A DNA stretch of 64,000 bases from Stigmatella aurantiaca DW4/3-1 (GCF_000165485.1 NC_014623.1:763501-827500), one strand, 5' to 3'; shown: positions 1 to 8,784, numbered from the stretch's first letter. Notes: a model not told the origin generated them from the letters alone. A program made the numbers and translations.

Positions 1-2
1 CG

Positions 3-221
3 GCGCCCGTGGGCGTGGCCCGGGAGCTGGAGCGGCTCCGGGTGGAGGCCGACGAGGTGCTGTGCGTGCAGTTCGCCTGGGAGCTGGGCTCGGTGGCGCA
101 CGCCTATGAGGTGTTTCCCCTGGTGCCGTCCGTTCAGGTGCGGCAGCTCTTGGAGCAGGCGCGGCAGTGGGCGCCCCTGCCTGGAGAAGGGGCGCCGGAG
201 GAGGGCGGCAGGTGGATGTGA
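3..221 (+). CDS. Phosphoribosyltransferase-like protein, C-terminal fragment
   Basis: Only the last ~72 residues are in the window; the frame is open to the left edge. The tail reads like the C-terminus of stand-alone phosphoribosyltransferases: a P-V-G stretch, then ELERLRVEADEVLCVQ, an aromatic-rich AHAYEVFP segment, and a helix with VRQLLEQA. In that family the corresponding segment is 'VPV..., L..LR.EADEVVCL..., ...Y.DF..., V..LL..A'. The call rests on this tail only, and the PRPP-binding loop would lie outside the window. The gene ends 30 bases before the oligoribonuclease start, so the two could be co-transcribed. Confidence 0.5.
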   Translation, partial: APVGVARELERLRVEADEVLCVQFAWELGSVAHAYEVFPLVPSVQVRQLLEQARQWAPLPGEGAPEEGGRWM

Positions 222-251
222 CGCGCCAGCCCGTGTATAGCTCTGGCATCC

Positions 252-812
252 ATGACTTTGTCTGCCCCCTGTTTCGTCTGGCTGGACCTCGAGATGACGG
301 GTCTGGACCCGGAGACGTGCGCCATCATCGAGATTGGCGTCATCATCACCGGGCCCGATCTGGTGCCCCTCGCGGAGATTGAGCGCGTCATCTGGCAGCC
401 GGAGGAAGCCCTGGCGCGGATGGAGCCGGTGGTGCGGGAGATGCACACGCGCAACGGGCTGCTCACCAAGGTGCGGGCCTCCACCACGTCCCTGCGGGTG
501 GCGGAGCGGGACGTGATGGCGCTGGTGGCGTCCTACTGCGCGCTGGGCGAGGGCATCCTCTGTGGCAACTCCATCCACACGGACCGGCGCTTCCTCATCC
601 GCTACATGCCGATGCTGGAGCGCTTCCTCCACTACCGGATGGTGGATGTGACGAGCCTGAAGGTGCTGTCACGGGCGTGGTACCCAGAGGTCTTCGAGCC
701 GCGCAAGGGCAGCGCGGGGCACACGGCGCTGGCGGACATCCGCGCGAGCATCACGGAGCTGTCGTTCTACCGGGACACCTTCTTCCGGGCGAACCCGGGC
801 TCCATCGACTGA
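252..812 (+). CDS. orn: Oligoribonuclease (3'-5' exoribonuclease, DEDDh family)
   Basis: This 186-aa cytoplasmic enzyme degrades 2-5 nt RNA and pGpG left by RNA turnover and c-di-GMP hydrolysis. All five DEDDh residues are visible: D12 and E14 in WLDLEMTGLD, D111 in HTDRRF, H157 and D162 in GHTALADIRAS. The family-typical C-terminus (SFYRDTFF) is present, and length matches the usual ~180 aa. The ATG start places WLDLEMTG at the usual distance from the N-terminus. It appears complete and ordinary. Confidence 0.97.
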   Translation: MTLSAPCFVWLDLEMTGLDPETCAIIEIGVIITGPDLVPLAEIERVIWQPEEALARMEPVVREMHTRNGLLTKVRASTTSLRVAERDVMALVASYCALGEGILCGNSIHTDRRFLIRYMPMLERFLHYRMVDVTSLKVLSRAWYPEVFEPRKGSAGHTALADIRASITELSFYRDTFFRANPGSID

Positions 813-832
813 AGTGGGCGGTTGAAGCCGGC

Positions 833-1201
833 TCAGGTGCTGGGCGCCTTGGGGCGCAGCTGCTGATCGAGGGTGCTCAGCAGCACGTCCAGCTCGAAGG
901 GCTTGGCGAGCGTGGCGGAGGCGGTCCGGCGTTCCTCGTCGGAGATGCTGCCGGCGCTCATCACCACCACGGGCAGATCCTGGAAGGAGGGATCCTCGCG
1001 CACCCGGCGCAAGAGCTCCCGGCCGTCCATCACCGGCATCATCAGGTCCAGCAGCAACAAGTCGGGCTTGGCCGCGTGGAGCTGCTTGAGGCCCTCCGCG
1101 CCGTTGAAGGCGGTCGCCACGTCGTACCCTTCGTCGGTGAGGAGCTCCTGAAGCGCCTCGATGATGGCGGCCTCGTCATCCACGATGAGCAGGCGCTTCA
1201 T
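833..1201 (-). CDS. Single-domain response regulator (CheY-like receiver)
   Basis: This 122-aa protein is a receiver domain with no output domain. The acidic pair D8/D9, phospho-acceptor D52 (LLLLDLMMP), S82 and K100 (LAKPF) are all in place, so it should be phosphorylatable. Its start overlaps the stop of the KaiC-like gene upstream by 4 bases (ATGA), which implies translational coupling. It probably relays a phosphoryl signal within the minus-strand signalling block at 0.8-6 kb that includes a hybrid histidine kinase. The partner is inferred from neighbourhood only. Confidence 0.93.
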   Translation of the reverse strand: MKRLLIVDDEAAIIEALQELLTDEGYDVATAFNGAEGLKQLHAAKPDLLLLDLMMPVMDGRELLRRVREDPSFQDLPVVVMSAGSISDEERRTASATLAKPFELDVLLSTLDQQLRPKAPST

Positions 1202-2829
1202 GAGCTTCCCCGGCGGCGTGCGGGACGTTTGGGCAAGGACTTGCGCTTGGTGCGCTTCGGCCGGGGCGTCAGGGGGCTGGGCTGGCCGGTGAGGACGGCC
1301 TCCGCGCTCTCGAAGGTCTGCGTCACGTCGAGGCCCTGGGAGGTGATGGCGAACAGGTGCATCGCCGGGTGGCTCACGCTCTCGCGCATCTTGAGCACGG
1401 AGAGCGTGCGGTGCAGCTGAGAGCGCAGCTCCACGAAGCGCAGGAAGAGGAGGTTGTCGATGATGGCCTCGAAGCCCTCCAGCGGGGTGTGCAGCTCGGG
1501 TCCAAACAGGAGGTGCGTCTGCTGGGTCATGACCGAGGTGATGCGGCGCTCCCGCAGCGCATGCGTCAGCGCGGTGAGAAAGCTGGAGGTGCGGTGGCGC
1601 TCGAAGGCGCCGCCCAGGACAATGGGCTCGAGGCCATCGATGAGCAGGCGCTGAGGGCGGTGCCGGTCCACCTGGGTGAGCAGGTCATCCACCAGCGCAT
1701 CTGGCAAGGACTCCAGGGCCCCCCGTGTCTCGAACCGCAGCAGGCCGCGGGTCCGCAGGGGCTCGAGCTCCATCCCCACCTGGGCGGCCTTCGCCACCAG
1801 CCGGGGAGCGGTCTCGGTGAAGCCGTAGTAGAGGCAGGACTCGCCCTGCTGGGCCCCTTGCGCCAGGAAGTGCAGCCCCAGCAAGGTCTTCCCGCTGCCC
1901 GGAGAGCCGAAGAGCAGGGTGGAGGAGTGCTCCACCAGGCCGCCGTCGATCAGTGCATCCAGCCCGGAGAGCCCGAAGGGCTTGCGGCGCCCGGGCTCTG
2001 GCACGGTCTCCGCGGGGGCCGCGTAGAGGGCTTCGAGCCGGGGAAAGACACGCAGGCCCTCGCCGGTGATGTGGAAGGCGTGCTTGCCGGACAGCTGCTC
2101 GCCCCCCCGGAACTTTTGAATCTCGATGCCGCGCACGCACTGGAGGCCCCGGCGCTCTGTCTCCAGCGCGACGATTCCGTCCACGGTGGTGAACTTCGGG
2201 TCCGACGCGTCCTCCTGAGGGCCGGTGAGCAGCAGCGCGGTGCAGCCGGCGAGCGCGTTGTGCACACAGAGGGAGTGGATGAACTCCCGGAACATCCGCC
2301 GGGTTTCGGCGTACTCCTCCAGCGCGGCCAGCCCATCGATGACCAGGACCTGGGCCCCGTACTCCCGCACCGAGCGGAACAGCAGCCGGCTCAGGCCCGC
2401 GAGCCCCTCGGCCTTCAGCGTGGCGTAGGCGCTGATGTAGTGGAGCGTCTTGCCCACCGCCTCCCGGTGGAAGAACTGCATGGGCTGAAGGTGCGCCAGC
2501 ATCTGCCCGTGCGACTCGGAGAGCACCGTGACGTAGACGGCCCGGGTGCCGCCCTCGAGGGCCGCGAAGCAGAACTGGTTGCCGAGCACGGTCTTCCCGG
2601 TCCCCGGAGCCCCCGTGACGATGTAGGTCCCGCCGTGCAACCACCCACCCCCCAGAAGGGTGTCCAGGCCATGGATGCCCGAGGGGACACGGGGGACAGG
2701 TTCGCTGGGGATATCCTCTTCGCTCACACTCGCCTCCGCGCCTGACTCCCAGGCTAGGTCTGGATCTGGAGCAGGGAAGGGGCCCGGCCGCGGGGTGTCC
2801 GGAAACGGTCGTTCATGTGCTGTGCCCAC
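1198..2829 (-). CDS. KaiC-like double RecA-domain ATPase
   Basis: This 543-aa protein has two tandem KaiC/RadA-type domains. The first has Walker A GAPGTGKT (about 73-80) and Walker B VLVIDGL (161-167). The second has Walker A GSPGSGKT (about 308-315) and LLIDGLEP as Walker B. Non-cyanobacterial KaiC-like proteins act in signalling rather than a clock; there is no kaiA or kaiB here. The N-terminal ~45 residues are Pro/acidic and unstructured. The Lys/Arg-rich C-terminus (TKRKSLPKRPARRR) may bind nucleic acid or be disordered. It overlaps the downstream receiver gene by 4 bases, so the pair is likely one functional module. Confidence 0.9.
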   Translation of the reverse strand: MGTAHERPFPDTPRPGPFPAPDPDLAWESGAEASVSEEDIPSEPVPRVPSGIHGLDTLLGGGWLHGGTYIVTGAPGTGKTVLGNQFCFAALEGGTRAVYVTVLSESHGQMLAHLQPMQFFHREAVGKTLHYISAYATLKAEGLAGLSRLLFRSVREYGAQVLVIDGLAALEEYAETRRMFREFIHSLCVHNALAGCTALLLTGPQEDASDPKFTTVDGIVALETERRGLQCVRGIEIQKFRGGEQLSGKHAFHITGEGLRVFPRLEALYAAPAETVPEPGRRKPFGLSGLDALIDGGLVEHSSTLLFGSPGSGKTLLGLHFLAQGAQQGESCLYYGFTETAPRLVAKAAQVGMELEPLRTRGLLRFETRGALESLPDALVDDLLTQVDRHRPQRLLIDGLEPIVLGGAFERHRTSSFLTALTHALRERRITSVMTQQTHLLFGPELHTPLEGFEAIIDNLLFLRFVELRSQLHRTLSVLKMRESVSHPAMHLFAITSQGLDVTQTFESAEAVLTGQPSPLTPRPKRTKRKSLPKRPARRRGSS

Positions 2830-2838
2830 CGCTCGGTC

Positions 2839-3483
2839 TCACTCGCGGGAAGCAGGTGGGGGCGCTGGCAGGGGCTGCGCCTGGGAAAGTTTCACGTGGT
2901 AGACGTAGCGGCTGTCCAGAGGTCCCGAGGGGGGCATCAGGAGGACTGGGGCCCGCGCGCCCCCGACCTCGACCAGTTGGGCGATGATGCCCCGGAGAAA
3001 GTGGGGATCCATCAGGCGCCGCATGCTTCCCTGGTTGAGGTACTCCGGGAGGATCTCCACCGCCAGCTCCACGTCCCCATTGGGCAGGTCCGCCGAGTGG
3101 GCGCGCGCGTAGTTGATGGCCGTCTGGAAGGCGCGCGTCATGTGGCCCAGCAGCTTCCGGGGTCCCCACACCCGCGCCATCCCGAAGAGCGCCCGGCCCA
3201 TCGCCGTGCCGCCAAAGCCCTCCAGGGTCCGGCGCCCCATGAGGTACCACGCCTCGTCCCGGGGCCGGTCCGGGAAGAGCACGTCCGCGCAGATGCGGAT
3301 GGCTTCAATCAGGACCGAGAGGGGGTAGGCGCTGCTCAGCGGCTGGTTCATGTCCACGCCAATGCCCATCAGCCGACGCCGGGCCTCCGCGTCGAGCCGC
3401 CCCTTCATGGCGTGAAGGAGCAGGCCCTCCATCATCTGATCGAATGCGACGGGCTCCTTGCGGCGGGATGTCTCGGTGGGCAT
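2839..3483 (-). CDS. DUF2378 family protein (myxobacteria-specific family)
   Basis: This 214-aa soluble protein matches the TIGR02265/DUF2378 family, largely confined to Myxococcales. Supporting features are the opening EGLLLHAMKGRLDAEARRRL, the central WYLMGRRTLEGFGGT segment and the late ILPEYLNQGSM segment. The family has no assigned biochemical function. The gene lies 9 bases upstream of the KaiC-like gene on the same strand and just downstream of the hybrid kinase, so an operon with signalling genes is likely. A role in the same pathway is inference. Confidence 0.88.
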   Translation of the reverse strand: MPTETSRRKEPVAFDQMMEGLLLHAMKGRLDAEARRRLMGIGVDMNQPLSSAYPLSVLIEAIRICADVLFPDRPRDEAWYLMGRRTLEGFGGTAMGRALFGMARVWGPRKLLGHMTRAFQTAINYARAHSADLPNGDVELAVEILPEYLNQGSMRRLMDPHFLRGIIAQLVEVGGARAPVLLMPPSGPLDSRYVYHVKLSQAQPLPAPPPASRE

Positions 3484-3522
3484 GGCGCGCGCGTTTCTCC
3501 AAGGATTCGCGCGGGGAGCCTA

Positions 3523-5973
3523 TCAGGTGAGTGAGCGGCGGGGCAGACGCACCGTGAAGGTTGTCCCGGCCGCCTCGTTGGAGGCCACCTCGATGGTCCC
3601 CCCGTGGCCGGCGAGGATTTCGCGGACAATGTAAAGCCCCAGGCCGATGCTGCGGTTCGGTTGGTTCTCGCTGGGGGCACCGCGGGTGAGGGGCTCGAAG
3701 AGCCGGGGCAGCAACTCGGCGGGAATTGGCGTGCCCTGGTTGTGGACCTCGAGCCGGGCGCCCTCGGGCTCGCCCAGGGTGCGCACCCGCACGGGGGTGT
3801 GGGCGGGGCTGTAGGCCAGCGCGTTTCCCAGCAGGTTGGTCAGCACCTGGGCGATGCGGTCGGGATCCCACTCGCCCCACCCCTCGCCGCTCGACTCCAC
3901 CTGGACGTGCCGGCCCGGGTGGGTCAGCAACACCTCGTCCACCACGTGGCGCGTGACGTCGTGCAGGTCCATGGGGCGGCGGTTCAAGGGAATGCCGGTG
4001 CCCAGGCGGGCCTGGGTGAAGTCCAGCAGGTCCCGGATGAGGCGCGTGGCGCGCTCGCACGAGGAGGCGATGCGCTGGGCCGCCTTGAGCTGCCGCTCGC
4101 TCAGGCCGGGGCTGGCCTGGAGCAGGCCGGCCGCCATGGTGATGGCGCCCAGGGGGTTGCGCAGGTCGTGGGACACGATGCCGATGAGCTGCTGCTCGAA
4201 CTCGGTGCGGCGGCGCAGCTCCTCCTGGGTGCGCTGCTGCTGCTGGAACAGGCGCGCGTTCTCGATGGACATCGCCGCCTTGCCGGCCAACTCCTCCATC
4301 AGCCGCAGCTCCTCCTGGGTGAAGGAGATGCCCGGCGTGGAGCGCGCGCAGGCCAGCGTGCCGATGATGCGCCCCTGGGCCCACAAGGGCACGACGAGGC
4401 ACGTGTGGATGGGGATGCGCTCCAGCGAGGGGCGGTACTCCGGCTGGACGCGGCCGCTCAGATCCTCCGGGGTGACGGTGGGGATGAGCACGGACTGGCC
4501 CGTCTGGGCCACCTGCCCCAGCATCCCTTCGCCGAACCGCGCGGGGTGGGCCCCCATGAGCTGGAGGAGGTACTCCTGGTGGGCCGGATCGACGTGGCGC
4601 ACGGAGGCCAGCTCCATGCGGTCTCCGCTCGCGGAGAGCAGGTGGAGGATGCTCGAGTCCCCCATGTGCCGCACCACCTGGTGGGAGATGGCCTCGAACA
4701 GCGCGGGGAGGTCCCGGTTGGCGGCGCTGAACGCGTCGGTGGCTTCGGCGAGCACCTTGAGGCGCGCGGCGGCGTTGCGCACCCGCTCATGGGCCAGGCG
4801 CTCCTCGTCGTACAGGCGCGCCCGGTCGATGGCCTGCGCGCTGATGTGGGCCACGGCGTTGAGGAAGGCCCGGTCGTCCTCGCTGAAGATGCGCTCCCGG
4901 GGAAACGACAGCCCGAGGACGCCAATGGCCTGTCCCCGGACGATGAGGGGCAGGGCCGCCACGGAGGGAAACAGGAACGAGGCGCCCTGGGCGGGGTAGC
5001 GCGCCAGGCTCTCCGCGCGCGAGGACACCCACTGGGCGCGGCCTTCCCGCACGGCCTCGGTCAAGGGCACGGAGTAGGTCAGGGGGATGCGCTCCAGCCC
5101 CTTCAGGGCCTCGGGGGGATAGCCCACCGTTTGGATGAGTTCGAGCGCCTGGCGCGAGGGGTCCAGCAAACACAGCGAGGTGGCGCTGGACTCCAGGGTC
5201 ACCAACCCGTGCTCGAAGAGCGCCTGGACGACCTGCGTGACGGAGGTGGCCTCCGCCAGCAAGGAGGTGAGCGCCTGGAGCCGGGCGATGTAGTCCGCGG
5301 ACCTTGTGGCGGCCTCGCGCGCCTGGGCCTCCTGGTGCCGCAGCAGCTCCGCCTGGTAGCGCACCTGGTGCTGGGCCCGGAACAGCTCGATGAAGACGCT
5401 GACCTTGGAGCGCAGCACTTCGGGCGACAGGGGCTTGCGCAGGTAGTCCACCGCCCCTTGCGCGTAGCCGGCGAGCACTTCTGTCTCGTCCTGGCTGTGC
5501 GCGGTCAGGAAGATGATGGGGATGTTGCGGGTGCGCTCGCGCTGCTTGATGAGCCCGGCCGTCTCGTACCCGTTCAGGCCCGCCATCTGCACGTCCAGGA
5601 GGATGACGGCGAACTCCTGGGAGAGCAGCAGCCGCAGGGCCTGCTCCCCGGAGGAGGCCTTGGTCAGACGCACGCCCAACGGCGAGAGAATGGCCTCCAG
5701 GGCCACGAGGTTCGCCGGGTGATCATCCACCAGCAGAACGCCTGGCTCCTCTGCTTGCGGGCGGGAAGGGGCCTTGTCAGACCGTGCAGCGTCCTCTGGC
5801 CGTGCGGGGGAGGCCTGAAAGGTCCGGCTGCTCAGCCACGGCCCGGGAAGCCCTCGTGGGGGGGCGCCGGGCACGGAGGTCTTCTTTCCTGGGTGGAGCA
5901 ACGGCCGGCCTTTCTCGTCCTGCACACGGGAGCATAACTGCGGCACTGTGGGGCGAAGGAAGGAACATCCCAA
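3523..5973 (-). CDS. Hybrid sensor histidine kinase: REC-GAF-GAF-HisKA-HATPase
   Basis: The frame spans up to 816 aa. An N-terminal receiver (about 78-195) has DD at 83-84 and phospho-acceptor D127. A helix leads into two GAF-like sensor domains (about 230-395 and 415-585). A HisKA domain follows with H602 in VSHDLRNPLG, then a HATPase with an N box (NLLGNALAY, ~713-721) and GLGLYIV (~777-783). There are no membrane segments, so it is a cytoplasmic sensor. The first ~75 residues are Pro/Arg-rich with no recognisable domain; the true start may be an internal GTG nearer the receiver. It may phosphorylate the orphan receiver 2.3 kb downstream (inference). Confidence 0.92.
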   Translation of the reverse strand: MGCSFLRPTVPQLCSRVQDEKGRPLLHPGKKTSVPGAPPRGLPGPWLSSRTFQASPARPEDAARSDKAPSRPQAEEPGVLLVDDHPANLVALEAILSPLGVRLTKASSGEQALRLLLSQEFAVILLDVQMAGLNGYETAGLIKQRERTRNIPIIFLTAHSQDETEVLAGYAQGAVDYLRKPLSPEVLRSKVSVFIELFRAQHQVRYQAELLRHQEAQAREAATRSADYIARLQALTSLLAEATSVTQVVQALFEHGLVTLESSATSLCLLDPSRQALELIQTVGYPPEALKGLERIPLTYSVPLTEAVREGRAQWVSSRAESLARYPAQGASFLFPSVAALPLIVRGQAIGVLGLSFPRERIFSEDDRAFLNAVAHISAQAIDRARLYDEERLAHERVRNAAARLKVLAEATDAFSAANRDLPALFEAISHQVVRHMGDSSILHLLSASGDRMELASVRHVDPAHQEYLLQLMGAHPARFGEGMLGQVAQTGQSVLIPTVTPEDLSGRVQPEYRPSLERIPIHTCLVVPLWAQGRIIGTLACARSTPGISFTQEELRLMEELAGKAAMSIENARLFQQQQRTQEELRRRTEFEQQLIGIVSHDLRNPLGAITMAAGLLQASPGLSERQLKAAQRIASSCERATRLIRDLLDFTQARLGTGIPLNRRPMDLHDVTRHVVDEVLLTHPGRHVQVESSGEGWGEWDPDRIAQVLTNLLGNALAYSPAHTPVRVRTLGEPEGARLEVHNQGTPIPAELLPRLFEPLTRGAPSENQPNRSIGLGLYIVREILAGHGGTIEVASNEAAGTTFTVRLPRRSLT

Positions 5974-6066
5974 GAAGCCTCGAAACTGCGAAAGGGGCCT
6001 CGGGTGTCTGCCCCTTGCCTGGAAGTCCTGCCTTCGTCCCTGCGTGCCGCGGGGCCGGGCACGGTT

Positions 6067-6525
6067 TCAGGGAATGGAAATGAGTTCCACGTCGAAAACG
6101 AGGACCGACCGGGCCGGAATGGCGCCAACGCTTCGGTTCCCATACCCCAGGGCGGAGGGCAGGACGAGCCTGCGGATGCCCCCCACCTTCATTCCGGGGA
6201 CGCCTTGCTCCCAGCCCGCGATGACGTCGCCCCGGCCTGGGGTGAAGGAGAAGGGATTGCGCCCCCGGCTGCTGTCGAACTGGGTGCCGTCCGGCAGCCA
6301 CCCCGTGTAGTGCACGGTCACCTGACGCCCCCGGACGGCCTCCGCCCCCGTGCCTACCACCTTGTCCTGAAGGTAGAGCCCGCTGTCGAGCCGCTGCATC
6401 GCGGTGAGGTCCACGCCCAGCGACGGCGCATAGGTGGCCAGGGTGGGGTCCCCGGAACGCTCGGGGGTGTCGTCTCCACAACCCAACAACCACAGCAACG
6501 GAACGGCCAATAACAGACGGGTCAT
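6067..6525 (-). CDS. FKBP-type peptidyl-prolyl cis-trans isomerase, lipoprotein
   Basis: This 152-aa protein has a lipoprotein signal (LLWLLGC, lipidated Cys at 16) and a single FKBP domain. Signature segments are VTVHYTGWLPDGTQFDSS, VIAGWEQGVPGMKVGG and the C-terminal LVFDVELISI. It should catalyse proline isomerisation during folding of periplasmic or outer-membrane proteins. A second, longer FKBP lipoprotein lies at 24703-25506. The gene sits about 90 bases upstream of the hybrid kinase on the same strand; no functional link is evident. Confidence 0.95.
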   Translation of the reverse strand: MTRLLLAVPLLWLLGCGDDTPERSGDPTLATYAPSLGVDLTAMQRLDSGLYLQDKVVGTGAEAVRGRQVTVHYTGWLPDGTQFDSSRGRNPFSFTPGRGDVIAGWEQGVPGMKVGGIRRLVLPSALGYGNRSVGAIPARSVLVFDVELISIP

Positions 6526-6600
6526 CTCAGCCTCAGGGGCAGCGGAAGCGCGGAAAGGGGTGATGGGGGTGCCACCCTGTGCCCTCTTGGAGGGGACGTG

Positions 6601-7782
6601 GTGGGCTGGTTACACTGCTTCATATTCGAGGAGGCGGCAGGTTGTCCGCTCCCTCTCCGGATGGTGAAGGAGCTGGGTGTGAACTCACCGAAGTTCTCGT
6701 TGCTATCCCAAGGGTTGGAGCACGTCCTGGCGGGCCGTTGGGAAGAGGCGGACCGGGCGCTCGCTTCGCTTCGAGCCCGGTTGGACGTGGATGCGCACGC
6801 CGAGGACATGCAGTACCTCATCTTCGCCGCGGCGCTCTCTATGCGCATGGGCGGAGAGGCGGCCACGGAGTTCAACCTCTACCGGCGCCGCTTCGAGCAG
6901 TCCCAGATTGGCCTCTTCAGCCTGCTGTCCTCGAAGCTGCCGTTCGTTTCCATGGCGAGCGCCATCGCCAACGAGATGCTGACCGGCTTCATCCGGGGGC
7001 AGGAGGCCATCACCGTGCTGGATGTCGGCATCGGCCGGGGGCTTCAGGAGGTGGCCTTGCTGGACCGGCTGGCCGAGGCCGATGCGCTTCCCCAGCGCAT
7101 CCACTTCTTCGCGGTGGAGCCGGACCAGGACTCCTTGAACACGGCGCGGGAGGCCCTGAGCGCGGCGGCGCAGCGGCTGGGCGTCGTGCTGAGCTTTCAC
7201 GGTGTGGCGTGCGTGGCGGAGGAGCTGAGCGAGGAGCACTGGCGGCTGTTGGAGAGCCTGCCCGGGCGCCGGCTCGCCACCGCGGCCTTCGCCCTGCACC
7301 ACATCGCGGAGCGGCCCGCGCCCGAGGCGGACGCGCGCGAAGGTTTCTTCCAGCGGCTCGCCCGGTGGGCCCCTGCGGGCGTGGTGCTGTGCGAGCCCAG
7401 CTCCAACCACCACCGCGTCTCCCTGGGCGAGCGCTTCCACCACGCCTGGCGCCACTACTTCTTCGTCTTCCAGCTCCTGGAGGAGTTGGACATCTCCCGC
7501 CAGGAGAAGAACGCCATCAAGCTGTTCTTCAGCCGCGAGGTGGAGGACATCGTCGGCACCGAGGATGAGACGCGGCGCTCGGAGCGGCACGAGCACGTGA
7601 GTGCCTGGCTGAGCCGGCTGGTCCGCACCGGCTTCCAGCCCGCGCAGGGCTTGGAGAGGGCATGGCCCGCGGCGCACCCGGCGATCGCCGTCCGGCCCCA
7701 TGCCGGTTACGTGGGGCTGGAGTACCGCGAGGAGACCGTCGTGGCCATCCTCTGCGCCAGCGTCGCGCCTCCCGCGGCATGA
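6601..7782 (+). CDS. Bacterial GRAS-family protein (Rossmann methyltransferase-like fold)
   Basis: The ~393-aa protein shows the plant GRAS-domain motif order. A helical N-terminus ends in LPFVSMASAIANEMLTGF (compare plant 'PFLKFAHFTANQAILEAF'). A VHIID/SAM-site equivalent, VLDVGIGRGLQ, lies at about 140-150. The PFYRE-equivalent follows, with KLFFSREVEDIVG at about 309-320. The RSERHEHVSAWLSRLVRTGF stretch corresponds to the start of the plant SAW region 'ERHE...W..R...AGF'. Bacterial GRAS proteins have been proposed to be small-molecule methyltransferases. GGAGG at 6589-6593 favours the GTG at 6601 (7-nt spacing); 6598 GTG and 6661 ATG are alternatives. It overlaps the cinA-like gene by ATGA. 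Confidence 0.8.
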   Translation: MGWLHCFIFEEAAGCPLPLRMVKELGVNSPKFSLLSQGLEHVLAGRWEEADRALASLRARLDVDAHAEDMQYLIFAAALSMRMGGEAATEFNLYRRRFEQSQIGLFSLLSSKLPFVSMASAIANEMLTGFIRGQEAITVLDVGIGRGLQEVALLDRLAEADALPQRIHFFAVEPDQDSLNTAREALSAAAQRLGVVLSFHGVACVAEELSEEHWRLLESLPGRRLATAAFALHHIAERPAPEADAREGFFQRLARWAPAGVVLCEPSSNHHRVSLGERFHHAWRHYFFVFQLLEELDISRQEKNAIKLFFSREVEDIVGTEDETRRSERHEHVSAWLSRLVRTGFQPAQGLERAWPAAHPAIAVRPHAGYVGLEYREETVVAILCASVAPPAA

Positions 7783-8282
7783 GGGAGCCGGAGGAGGGGT
7801 GGGAGGCCCAGGCCCGGTCCGTGCTGGAGCGCTGCCGCGAGGCCCGGGTGCGGCTGGCCCTTGCCGAGGCGTGCTCCGGGGGGCTCATCGCCGCCCGCTT
7901 GACGGCGGTGCCCGGTGCCTCCGCCGTGCTGGAGCGAGCCTTCGTGCCCTACTCCAACGAGTCCAAGGAGGACCTGCTGGGGGTTCCCGGCCCCCTCATG
8001 CGGGAGCACGGCGCCGTCAGCGCGGAGGTGGTCCAGGCCATGGCGGAAGGGCTGTTGGCCCGGACGCCCGTGGAACTCGTTTTGGCCGAGACGGGCATCG
8101 CCGGCCCGGGGGGCGGCTCCCCCCTCAAACCCGTGGGGCTCGTTTTCCTCGCCTGTGCCCGCCGGGGCGGCGCCGTGAAAGTGGAGCGGCACGTTTTCCC
8201 TGGAAATCGGGCGGAGGTGCGTCACGCCATCGCGACACGCGGCCTCGCACTCCTCCTTGAGGGTTTCGCGGAAAAGTCGTAG
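7779..8282 (+). CDS. CinA C-terminal family amidohydrolase (PncC-like, NMN deamidase)
   Basis: This 167-aa protein is the stand-alone CinA C-terminal domain, which deamidates nicotinamide mononucleotide in NAD salvage. Diagnostic segments are LALAEACSGGLIAARLT (family 'AESCTGG') near the N-terminus and ETGIAGPGGGSPLKPVGLV in the second half. The ATG at 7779 overlaps the GRAS stop codon (ATGA), so the two are translationally coupled. The frame stays open upstream, but that extension runs through the GRAS gene in another frame and is not expected to be coding. Family-typical length. Confidence 0.9.
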   Translation: MREPEEGWEAQARSVLERCREARVRLALAEACSGGLIAARLTAVPGASAVLERAFVPYSNESKEDLLGVPGPLMREHGAVSAEVVQAMAEGLLARTPVELVLAETGIAGPGGGSPLKPVGLVFLACARRGGAVKVERHVFPGNRAEVRHAIATRGLALLLEGFAEKS

Positions 8283-8387
8283 AGAGGGCGAGAAAGTCCT
8301 ACATACCTGGCCCGATAGAGTCTCGCCGGGGGTGGAAGGTACAGTAAGCCTTTACCACTTCGTCAGAGGCTGGGTGGGAGGAGCGAC

Positions 8388-8783
8388 GTGTACGAAATCC
8401 AGATCGACAGAGTGCACGCCATCGTGGACTTCATTCTCGACGGCTACATCCGGGTGGAGGAGATGCAGCGTTTCGTCGAGGAACTGCGGGTTGCGACGCG
8501 GAGCCTCACGGGCCGGGAGATCAAAATCAAGGCCGACCTGCGCACCTTCAAGCCGGCCTCGCCCGAGGCGGCGAACATGATTCGCGATGTCCAGGAGTTC
8601 GGCCTGCGCTCGGGCGTGAAGCGGGTGGCGGAGCTGGTGGAGAGCCAGATCGTCGCGCTTCAGCTCAACCGGCTGGCCCGCGAGAGCGGCACGGACAAGA
8701 TTCTCCGGCGCTTCTGGGAAGAGGCCTCGGCGCGCCAGTGGCTCATCCACGGCGACACGGACACCGACGAGACCAAGGCCTAG
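8388..8783 (+). CDS. STAS/SpoIIAA-like domain protein, unknown function
   Basis: This 131-aa soluble protein starts at a GTG preceded by a strong GGGAGGAG site. Alternating beta strands and helices resemble STAS/SpoIIAA-like stand-alone domains: YEIQIDRVHAIVDFILDGYI, then a helix, then EIKIKADLRTFKP, then VKRVAELVESQIVALQLNR. Members of this class often act as partners in regulatory switches or bind small ligands. No enzyme motif is visible. A similarly organised 150-aa protein lies at 27769-28221. It stands alone between a cinA-like gene and a convergent helicase gene. Confidence 0.6.
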   Translation: MYEIQIDRVHAIVDFILDGYIRVEEMQRFVEELRVATRSLTGREIKIKADLRTFKPASPEAANMIRDVQEFGLRSGVKRVAELVESQIVALQLNRLARESGTDKILRRFWEEASARQWLIHGDTDTDETKA

Positions 8784-8784
8784 C

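Noticed and set aside
1198-2829. Circadian clock kaiC
   Set aside because: Two KaiC-type domains are present, but no kaiA or kaiB and the context is two-component signalling; KaiC-like ATPases are common outside cyanobacteria.
3604-5937. 777-codon open frame on the plus strand opposite the hybrid kinase
   Set aside because: Composition is low-complexity and the opposite strand encodes a complete REC-GAF-GAF-HisKA-HATPase protein.
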